From: Coniella vitis | Taxonomy: Eukaryota; Ascomycota; Sordariomycetes; Diaporthales; Schizoparmaceae | DNA length: 64,000 nt | Direction: 5' to 3' | Assembly: GCA_011317545.1 (NCBI GenBank) | Contig: WUJK01000015.1 | Span: forward strand, 124,001-188,000 | Part shown: piece by piece, positions 54,962-64,000 of the stretch | Layout of the letters: each line of letters starts with the position of its first letter | Position numbering within the stretch: the stretch's first letter is position 1 | The notes under the pieces: model-generated | Databases searched by the model: none | The model's input: only the letters and a program-made list of their open reading frames with translations | Told to the model about the DNA's origin: nothing | Made by a program: the position numbers and the translations under genes

Positions 54962-57900
54962 TTACTGTTTCCGAGGGCTTCTGCGCCGGTGGTTGCTCGG
55001 TGGCAGCTCTGACGGTGGAAGGTTTTCAACTCCCTCGAGGCGCAACCTCTTGGTCCGGCCCTCCCGGACAGTGCGACCTGTGCTCGACTTCATGGCTGGC
55101 ATGGAGTTCTCGTCACTGTAGGGTACCGCCGACAGAGCACGTGTAGATGGCTCAAGTTTCAAAGAAGTGGTTGTCAAATTTGCTTGCATCTCACGCAGGC
55201 TCGAGTCAGGCGCATTTTGCGTAGTTGAATCCGAAGATGTTGGCCTACTTGGCGAACGCGCTTGTCCCGAAGCGTCATTGTCGTTGAAGACCTGCGCATG
55301 AGGAATAGGAGTGCGCTTTGACGGGGTAGCGAGCATTTTACTTGGCGTTTGAGCATTGGGGTTGTCGTGCATGCTAGCAATGAGAGTGTCATGAGGCGCC
55401 GTCCGAGGAAGGTGGCTGGGATAGTGGTAATTGACCTTTTCTGGGGTCTCGCCTGTTGGTTCGTAGGCCCTGATGTTGGTGCTCGTAACATCTTGTCGAA
55501 GCTTGCCCAGTGGTTGGCAGAGATCGTCGTCGAGGCGTCCAAGGCCGCCTTGGATATGGTCCACATTAGCAGCTACATCAGTACTGAGAGCTTCCATACG
55601 TGTAAATGTTTCCTTATAACGCGACGAAACGTCCGTGAACGAGCTTCCCACAGTCTCCGTCAGCGAGTTCACGGATGTGGCATGTTGAGCGTGGTGCCCA
55701 GCGTTCTCAGACCGAGCGCTTGTGACGAAGTCATCCAATGCTGTCATCTGAACCGTCAGGTCTTCCATCTGTTCATCCACGACCCGGACCGTCTCTTGGT
55801 GCACGGATTTCGTCGTGGCTTGTATGGATGTGCTGTGTTTACTCGCAATCTATTCACGCAATATCAGCAATTGAAGTTGGCAAGCAACAGTAACAAAAAA
55901 TACTCACGGTCCAATCCTCCTGCAATTTCGCCTTCAGATTATCTCGAGACTGGCCAACGCTCTCCAAAAGCTTGTGTTCGTTCGAGGCCCATTGGTCCAT
56001 ACCACTCGAGTAGCTTGCCAGCTGGCCCTCAAATGTTCTGTTCGCTCCATTGATCTGTTCTCGGATATTGGAAGTTCTATCAGCAAGGCGAGACTCTTGT
56101 TGTTCGGCATGCGAGTTGATGAGACTGGTGATTTGCATTAGCAGATTCCGCCGATCCTCAGCGGCACGTTTGCGCTCCTCTTCGACAACGTCCTGGATCT
56201 GTAGCGTCACTGAGTTGTTTGCTTGGATCGCGACCTTGCTTGCTTGCTCTAACTGTTGCCTCAAGCTGCTAGACTCTGCCCGTTGAGAGCCAAGGTGCTG
56301 AACTAGCTCCTCGAACATCGACTTGAAATCTTTTCCAAGCGAACTGTAGGATGTGTGTAGGTGCTGATGGAACGTGTCCAACTCGCTGAGCACATCTGCA
56401 GCTATTCTTTCTGCGGCTGCAGCAATGGCTTGAAGGCTTTCTCCTACCCGCTCCTTGATATTGTCCCTAACGACCTTGATCTCTTCCAGAACGTTGTCCA
56501 TCTCGTCTTTGGAACGTTGCTTCTGCTCCAATAGATCGTCCTTCGAAGCCTGAAATTTTTCGAGATTCTTGTCGAGGAAACTCTGTGTTGCAGCGAGGTT
56601 CTGTAGTTCCTGCCGGACAAAAGCCTGCATTCGCTCCGACACATTTGAGATGTGTTCATCCTGATCTTTGCGGAAGTCTTGAACACGACTCTCCACCAAC
56701 TTCGTGACATCAGCAACCTGAGCTTGTGAAATAGACCATGTGTCTCTGTTCAAGTCCTGCAGGGCAGATCTTCTGCCGTTCTTGGCCCACAATCCATCGA
56801 CGTCTCCCACGGTCTTTCGCAGTGTCTCGAGAAGCTCCCCGCCGACAGCAGTCAATTTTTGCTCGGTTTTTTGATGGGCCTTGCGGATGTGGCTTTCCTC
56901 GGCGAGCGTCTTTCGAGTCGTGGCCAAAACGATTTCTGTTTGCTCAAGCACGCCCTGTGTTTCATCCAACTGCATTTTTGTGCTATCGTGCTCCTTCTTG
57001 AGTCCCATAAAGCTCGATGTCAGGGCAAACAGCTCCTGCACTTTGATGCGAAGGTTCGATTCCAAGGTGACAATTTTGGCGGCTTGTTCGTCAGCCAGAA
57101 TGCGGCGAGATTCGCTCTGGGCCGTCATTTCCTCGTATACTTCGTTGGTGAGATGCACGCCGTTACGCAGCCGGGTGGCAATCAGCTCAGTCCTTAATTT
57201 CTCGATTTCTGTTGTAAAGTCCTTGAGCAATGCGTTCTTGTTCATTAGAGCATTGACGTGGGGCTTGTTCTTGATGTTCTTTGCACGGAAGGCATAGTCG
57301 AGTGTGGAAATAGTCTCCTCAAGGTTGCTCTTGGCGGGGGACACGGTGGCAATGATGCAGGTCTTTGTTCGTCCTCCAAGAGAGTCCTGGAGTAGGCGAG
57401 TGAGCTTCGACTCTCTGTAAGGGATATGCGAGCTCTTGTCAGTCAGCGCGTTGATGACACGGCCAAGAGTCAACAGACTCTTGTTGATGAGGCCTGCTTC
57501 TGCGGCCCGCTTATTCTCTGCTCCAGACCGCTGTATGTTTTCACTGCCTGCAAGATCCACTAGGTTGAGCTTTCCGAGGCTGATAAACTCTTCGCCGTTA
57601 CCTCCGACACGCTTGATGTGCACAGTTATCGTGAAGACGGTGTGGCTTCGACTGCTGAGGTCATTGCATTTGGTCGCGGCAACCTGGCGTCTTACGCTCC
57701 CTTCCTGGAGTCGCGCAATACCCTGGGCCGCATTCACAATGTGTCGTTCCTCGACGCCCTGGACGACAGTCGAGGTTTGGCCTTTCTTGCTGAAATCGTC
57801 AAAAATCTTCAATTTGGCATTATCATCCGGAGTGAGCAAATCGCGCAACTCCTCGTTGTAAAGCTCTATAAAGGAGCATCGAACACAGCTTTCTGTTCCA

Positions 57901-58570
57901 TCGGCTTCGAGCTTGTTGAACAGGGCCTGTAGTACGCGAGGAATGATGCCAGCATCGGGGGCAAGGAGGCCGAGCGACTCTGTCATGTCGCCAGACATGG
58001 TGTAGGTCTTGCCTGTCCCAGTCTGACCATAGGCGAAAATGGTGCAATTGAAGCCAGCGAGCATCTGCACGTTGAAGTAATTGTTAGTCTACCAGCCCGC
58101 CACGCGTCTTGATCACTTGTATGTTCCCAGCCTACCTCTCCCAAAATGGGCTTGACGACGTCTTCAAAAATCATGGACTGATCCGCCGCTTGTGAGAACA
58201 CGCGATCAAATGAGTATGTCTTGTTACTGAGCGCATTCGGCCCCATGGACAGCTGTATATGTTTGCCCATGGTGCCGTCGGTGTTGACAACGACGGCGCT
58301 GTTTTCGCGCACCTCGCGCTGATTGCGCCCCCGACACCGCACGACGACGTTGATGTTTGTCTCTGCATTGTAGTCGGAATCAAAGTCACGCTCCTTGCGC
58401 TTTATGCCTGCGGCGGGCGGGACAGACGAGGTCGAGTGTGTGGGTGACGCGGCCCCTGACTTGTCTGATCGCGGCGTCGCGGCCGCGCTCGGGGGCCGCA
58501 TTGTAGGAACGCGTGAAGGCTGGCGTATGTTGGTGCGTCCAGCAGCGCCAAAGCGCACTGGAGGAGGCAT
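54962..58570 (-). CDS. bimC: Kinesin-5 motor (BimC/Cut7/Eg5)
   Basis: Three exons, 58570-58136, 58064-55908 and 55849-54962, encode 1159 residues. Kinesin-5 is the homotetrameric plus-end motor that separates spindle poles. The motor domain spans about residues 70-430: INVVVRCRGRNQRE, P-loop GQTGTGKT, switch I NDLSSRSH and switch II LVDLAGSE. A long coiled coil follows. The tail has a BimC box, EPTGETPEKVNYHYP, with the Cdk-type Thr-Pro site, and a basic C-terminus. Splice sites are GTAGGC...GTGCAG and GTGAGT...AATAG, and the second intron joins EDWT to IASKHST in frame. Complete and intact. Confidence 0.95.
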
Positions 58571-59336
58571 GGTGGCTGTTTGGCTTTCTTATGAGGTGTA
58601 TTGAGCGTTAGAGATGGAGCACCTTGGTTTGCGGCGCGATATCTCGACGAGGGGGACTGTGCTGGCGCGCTTGAGTAATGTTACTCGAGGCCAAGCAGAT
58701 TGTTATCGCATGGAACAAGCAGCCAAAGCGAATTGATACTGATTGACCTGCAAGTGTGGTGTGTTGGAGAGTCTGCGCGCAAGGGCAGGTCGATAGAAGT
58801 AGACGACAAAAGTAACTGGTGAGGGTGCACTGTACATAGTAGGAGTAAAAGGCCAGGGCTGGGACAAACCGAGACACCAGATTTTGGGCCCGCGCGCTGC
58901 CAGTGTTGATTTCCTAGTGCAGTTAGCGCCGAGCCTCCCTGTAACTCCAGCCCCCACCGCAGCACCTGGGCGTCCGAGCGTTGCCATAGCAACCATCAAT
59001 AAGGCAGTAGCAGCCCCTGACCTCGCCCATTTTGACCCCTGGCAGCCTTGACGGCGGGCACCTGCAGATGACGTCTCGTACGACCCGTAGGTGCTGGAAG
59101 GGACCCCGCGGCTTCCCCATCCGCACCGGAGGTCCCCTGGACAACTGAAGCGCATCACGCGGCCGGCCCGCGAATGACCCTCGCCGCCAGCGCTTCTCTT
59201 TCCATTCCCTCTGCCCGTCTTTATCTTTGCCCCTTTTGTCTTTCAAAGGCGACTTGAAATATTAAGAGACTATGTTCTGGTAGCTTCTCAACTTCCTTCC
59301 TCATCTATTCGCGCCACAACCTCGGTTACTGCTACT
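58571..59336. promoter_or_regulatory. Divergent promoter region, kinesin-5 and PHAF1-like gene
   Basis: A 766-base interval between divergent starts. Open frames on the minus strand here have no domain. The word TGTACATAGTA occurs near 58834, as in the 43-44 kb interval. Confidence 0.5.
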
Positions 59337-60963
59337 ATGTCGTCAACCCTGTTCACGGCGCAACTCCATCCGGGACGGGCGCTGGGCTTTCTTGGTACTG
59401 GCACTGCCCGTCTTCGCCGTGATCCCAGAGTATGAGTCGTGATGTTTGCTAATATGGCATCCTTATACAGTTCTTGGCGCATCGCTCCACGATATCCTAA
59501 CACGACTCAAGGCTGAACCCCAGCGCTTTCCCCGCCTCGAGCTGGCCTACTCCGCCGAAGACCCAGTCAAGGAACCCGTGACAGTCAATTTACCTGCAAA
59601 CGGCATCAGACTGCGTTTCGACGGGCCTGAACAACGGCTTCGCCTTGTAGAAGTCCTCGACTTCACCAAAAATCACATCGTCTTCAAGGATCAGAACACG
59701 GAGCGCGATCTGGTGAGGCCGCAGGCTGACACTGCGGCTGATGAGCCTACCTTTAAGCATATCTACCAACGCTTCCTTGGTCCAACATACGATGGCGAGT
59801 ACATTCCGCCATCAGACAGCCAAAGTCTGGGGGTATACGTGCTTTCGTATCCCGGCGTTGCCTTTACATTCCCACTGCCAGAATCAGCCTACAACCCAGA
59901 CAAGGACGTTGTGACCTTGCTGTCATCTTCGACACAACCAGCCACTTCTATGGCAGTATTCAATGGTGATTCTTGGGCTCAGGGTCGAAAAAGCCTCTGG
60001 ACGGAGGTACTTCCCAGTATCAAGACTTTTGCACCACTAGCCAAAGGCAAGGACGTGGTGCCAGATGAAATATCTCTTGTCAAAATACATGGTGGGGGAA
60101 GGTTGCAGCTGTTCAAGAGGTGGACAACAAACTCTGTTTGGATCGCTTTGGGCGAGACAACGCCCCAGGAACTTGTTGCAGAGTTAGGCCCGCCAGATGC
60201 GATATATCGCAAGAACGATCAGCGAATGTACATACACAAAATAAGAACCGCAAGCCATAGTCGGACTCGGCCGGATGGCGATGAAATTCACCGCAGGGGA
60301 CACTCGACAGACACAGACCAGTCATCGGCTCATGCCACCTCCGAGGACTCGGACGATAACGAGGCAGCCGATGACGACGTGGCAGCCAACCTCTCTGGCG
60401 AGTGCTTCTATAACTACTTCTACCTTGGCTTTGACGTTCTCGTCTCAGCACCTGTAGCTCCATCACAACCACCGCCCTCGCAGGAACAGTCAGGTCTTCC
60501 GCACAAGCTTATCAGATCTGCCTCTTCAGATCGCTTGGTAGCAAGCAAGTTGATACTCCACGGGAACGTGCCTGGTTCATACCCATTTAATCGACATAGA
60601 CGCTGTCGGTGGGAAATCGCGTACCTCGACCATGCTTCGCCAGATGCGCCAATCAATACGGAGACTGCATTCACAGAAGTACAGAAGCATCTACGCACAG
60701 AATGGCAGCCCATATACTCCTCAGAGGCAGAGGCCATCCAGAAGCAGAGAGGTATGGTTCTCAATCGGGGATGGGGCGATAGCCCTGGGAGTAGCATTGA
60801 ATTTCTGGGCGGCTGGGAAGATAGCAGTGCACATGTGGCGCCAGGTGTTGGTCCCAAACGAGCAGATGGGACGGAGGACTCAACGACCACCCTGTATGGG
60901 TTCCCCGGCTTGGTATTTGAGGTTCTCAAGAATGGTTATGTGAGCGCTGTCACCGTTTTCTGA
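59337..60963 (+). CDS. PHAF1 / UPF0183 family protein
   Basis: Two exons, 59337-59394 and 59471-60963, encode 516 residues. The first exon gives MSSTLFTAQLHPGRALGFL, and the splice joins it to VLGASLHDILTRLK, the conserved start of the UPF0183 (C16orf70/PHAF1) family. Further conserved parts are LRFDGPEQRLRLVEVLDF, FLGPTYDGEYIP, SYPGVAFTFP and the C-terminal EIAYLDHASPD with GFPGLVFEVLKNGYV. A disordered acidic insert lies at about residues 285-320. In animals the family member binds phosphoinositides at autophagic membranes. The fungal role is not established. Intact. Confidence 0.88.
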
Positions 60964-61259
60964 TTGCATGACAAGGCTCGACATCACTATTTGCTTATAT
61001 GGCTTCACTTATTGCATGTTTGATTATGAACGGTTTCAGGGAGTGGACGGCATTATGTGTAGGGTGTTGGCGTTGGGGGCCGACTCATTATGTTGCTTTT
61101 GGACAATGATTATCTAGAGGTTGTTGGAATGCTTGATTTTAACAAATCCACATTCCCACCAAATGAATAAAGCGTCACTTTGAACGCGAACCGAAAAGGC
61201 CTGTCTGACGCTGCTTCCATGCTGATGGTCTATTGCTGCCACATAACGATACGTAAATG

Positions 61260-63473
61260 CTAATAAAGTCTTGATACGGGCTTGAACCGAACCCAAAACG
61301 GCGGCCGTTCCCAGAACACCATGAATTTGAAGTCTTTATTGAAGGATAGCCCGTCCAAGCCCGGCACAGGCGCGAGATCAAAATGCCAGATAATTTTGGC
61401 TAGAAAGAGCCGGATCACAGCCGAGGCGATGACTCCTCCTGGGCACCCTCTTACACCCTGACTGAACGGTTTCGAGGCCTTGGGATTGTCGTTCTGATAC
61501 TTGATGTCATGTCTTGGGTGGCCTGCGGTCAGCCATCTTTCCGGACGGAACCTCAGAGGCTCGGCGAAGAAGCGTGAACTTCTTGCTGCGGCAAAGTAGC
61601 TAATTTGGCAAGTAACCTGTAGTATCAAAGTCATTATGCGTTCATGATATGCTTTGGCAAAGTGTAACCAAAAGCAAAAGCAGACATAGTAACTGCTGGC
61701 TTACCCCTTGAGGAATATAGGCCCCATCAACCACAGCACCAGGACTAATGCGCGGCAGACCATCCACGGTGTCCTGATGAAGCCGCAAGCTCTCATTCAC
61801 ACAAGCCTGCAAGTACTTCAACCCGGCGGTACTCTCGAAAGTCATCATGGCGTCTTCCTCAAACGCTTCTCTAACTTCCCGCACCAGCGCTTCGTACGCA
61901 CCCGATTCTACCCCTTCCTTCAGCAGGAAGAAGATGCACGAGTAAAACTGATTCGCCAGTGGCTGCCAACCGGCAAGCAGCAGCTGCCCCGCGACATTTT
62001 CCAGGTGATAGAGCTGTTTCTTGTCGGCTGGCTTGGGCTGGTCCGCGGGGACGAGCTGCTCAAAGTAATCGAGGTGCTCCATCTTGCCTTGGTGCGCGAG
62101 CCGGGCTTGCACGTCTTGCGAGTTCATGCTGATGAGCTGTGGCATGAGGAGCCAGATGGAGGGCGGGACGGTCAAATAAACAAATGGGCTGAGGAGAGCG
62201 AATTTGCGCGTGAGTTGTGACATGGCTAGGAAGAAATTCATTTTCAGGGTTGCTTTGAGCAAGACCGAGTCTTTCACTGTTGATACATGGACGTTGAATA
62301 AGTGATTCTTCACCCAGAGTATGCATACCTCTCACAAGGGGCGTCTGTCTCGGGGACTTTGAATGCACTTACTGTTTCGTACCTGGCCCAGGTCATTACC
62401 ATAAGTCATGTCCGCCGAGAGATCCAACGCCAACCAGTCCGTCCAGCGCTGCATTTCCACCGCCTTGTCCAGCCCCCCCGCCGGTGCCGGTGGTGGTGTC
62501 CAAGTTGTTTCGGCACCGCGGCACTGCCCCTTGATCCTTTGCACAAAGAGATCAATGTGTTTCTGGACGGCTCGCTCTTTGGCGCGGAGGTTCCGCATGC
62601 TAAAGGCCGGCGCAAGCTTCTTTGCAATTTCGCGGTGCCGCCCCGGGTTGGCCTCGCCCGAGATGCCGCCGTCGCCTGTGTCGAGGGCGTCATAGCCGAC
62701 TTGGACGAAGAGCTCGAGGTTTTTCTCTTGGGCGAGGTAAATATCTGAGTTTGGGAGACACTTGGGTTTTAGAATATGTAGGAGGACGCATTTTGCGCGC
62801 ATACGGTGAGATTGCGTCGGCAGCGCTGCTTGAAGTGAAGGGTGGAGATGGCGGCACATGGCACGGCGAAACAAAGGATACGTAGTAAAGCTCACCTTTG
62901 GCTGCTTGTGGAGTGATGAATACCAGCTCGTTGGGAGCAATACGGACAACGTCGCCTTATGTAGTCAGAAGGTTGGTGAGCTTGTATTCCTTGTGTAGAC
63001 CAGATTGGAGCGCTGAGTATATATACCGTATTGTGCAAGTGCCTTTTCGATTATCCACGGATACCTTCCGGTGAGACTATAGACACGTACTTGAGTTGAG
63101 CATTTTGGCAAACAAGGAATGACACAAATGAATATCTCCTCCAAAGTAAATTGTATCCGGCGACCTGTGAGATATTACGTTCTTACCTAGCATACGCCCA
63201 CCATAGATCTGTCATGGCAGCAAGTTTTGGACCGGGATACTTTGCCAGAGGATGAAAGTAGACATTATAGATGGTTCGTGCCGTATAGTATGCAATGACC
63301 TGTAAGACGAAAATGAGAATCATGAAACTGAGAGTGTAAAAAATGTAAAGGTGTTGCTAATGAGAGCCTGAAGGAGATGGAAACCGACATACAGCTGTGA
63401 TGATGCCAATAACACAGTGAGTGACCGATACCGCATCGCTTATGCGAGCCCAAGTGGAATCTCTCGGCGCCAT
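61260..63473 (-). CDS. Cytochrome P450 monooxygenase
   Basis: My model has seven exons: 63473-63393, 63299-63187, 63076-63027, 62955-62896, 62744-62373, 62330-61705 and 61616-61260. The sum encodes 552 residues. An N-terminal hydrophobic stretch (VTHCVIGIITAVIAYYTA) is the membrane anchor, followed by YFHPLAKYPGPKLA, the proline-rich hinge. The K-helix ExxR is ESLR, RFRPERWL gives the PERW motif, and the heme loop is FSQGVRGCPGG with the Cys ligand. In the I-helix the usual acidic-Thr pair is absent: the segment reads LLLAGWQPLANQF. Intron 5 is only 42 nt and is the weakest junction. The substrate is unknown, and no backbone biosynthetic enzyme lies in the window. Confidence 0.85.
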
Positions 63474-64000
63474 GATGTATTACGCATGGGCGTCGCTACC
63501 ATAGAATGTGCTTGGACATCACAAGAACACGGGCTTATTGTTCGGCTCAATCAAGAACCAGAGAAGAGTCGGGTGCTGGAGGGAGAATGCTGCTGTGACT
63601 CGAGAGGACGACTGGTGGATGAGGGAGAGAGCGTGAGAGAACCGCCAACAAGCCGTAGGATCGGTGTGCTTATTTATCATATATGCCACTTATATTAAGG
63701 GGCATATCATCATTCAACGTCCTCCTCCTGTCTCGCGATTGGCAAATCACACGTCCATCTTATTCTTACCTTGAGTATCTCGCATTCAATTCGTTCTCAG
63801 CTAGCAATCCAGATCCGGTGCTGGCGTACGAATCGTCTTTCTTGACCTTAATTCGAGCTATGCTTGAGCAATGCTTGAGCACACACCTGGAAATACTGAA
63901 GAAGCTAACAGCCTATTGTACTATCTGAACCTCTTGTGGATGTTCTATGTTAGATCTATGTTGACGGCGTTCAAAGATGCTGGCAATAGGAAAGTGTTTA
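63474..64000. other. Upstream of the P450, no gene seen to the window edge
   Basis: It presumably carries the P450 promoter. The two short plus-strand open frames (63417-63698 and 63683-63928) have no recognisable domain. Confidence 0.45.

Noticed and set aside
61260..63473. P450 as part of a secondary-metabolite cluster
   Set aside because: No polyketide synthase, NRPS, terpene cyclase, transporter or pathway regulator lies beside it; the neighbour is a conserved PHAF1-like gene.
1..64000. CRISPR arrays, bacterial operons or integrated phage
   Set aside because: No direct-repeat/spacer pattern was seen, and the spliced genes are eukaryotic throughout.

Overview
The window is nuclear DNA of a filamentous ascomycete (Pezizomycotina, most likely Sordariomycetes; the species cannot be read from the sequence). 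The reasons are: genes split by short GT-AG introns of about 42-150 nt; a fungal NACHT/ankyrin NLR with a SesA-type N-terminus; a kinesin-5 with a BimC box; fungal-style MIC60, Nop7, SAC1 and Rab5 genes; and a left end whose near-absence of CpA and TpG is the signature of repeat-induced point mutation (RIP).

The left part (1-24.7 kb) behaves as an accessory compartment. It holds a RIP-saturated AT-rich block (1-910), a gene relic (911-1520), a frameshifted FAD amine-oxidase-like gene (1843-3000), a small kinase-like gene (3530-4333, minus), two intron-bearing tRNA-Asp copies (5065-5155 and 17434-17523, both minus), a six-exon SesA-NACHT-ankyrin NLR (5374-8959, minus), a disordered Arg-Asp-repeat protein (10329-11969), a nuclease-like pseudogene with three premature stops (13124-13999), an uncharacterised 638-residue protein with Cys motifs (14025-16095, minus), a broken kinase-like relic (17802-18555) and a protein with a 39-bp coding minisatellite and a basic AT-hook-like tail (19903-21404, minus). 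Gaps between genes are long.

The right part (24.7-64 kb) is mostly conserved housekeeping sequence: D-lactate dehydrogenase (24753-26934, minus), MIC60 (27954-30098, minus), Rab5 (31128-32042, minus), SAC1 phosphatase (32976-35216), a large unknown protein with a hydrophobic C-terminus (36628-40461, minus), a secreted TolB-like propeller protein (44939-47118), the GPI-transamidase subunit PIG-U (48068-49453, minus), Nop7/pescadillo (49856-51829), an Rrn9-domain/C2H2 protein (52175-54451), kinesin-5 (54962-58570, minus), a PHAF1/UPF0183 protein (59337-60963) and a cytochrome P450 (61260-63473, minus). A 4.5-kb gene-free interval (40462-44938) carries several perfect GTAC-centred inverted repeats.

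For 13 multi-exon genes I derived exon boundaries by hand from GT-AG sites, and in each model the summed exon length is a multiple of three. The genes do not form a biosynthetic cluster. The most unusual item is the NLR. Its first intron, if retained, would release a stand-alone SesA effector ending in a Gly/Ser/Asn/Gln motif resembling fungal amyloid-signalling motifs; if spliced, the same domain is fused to the NACHT-ankyrin receptor.
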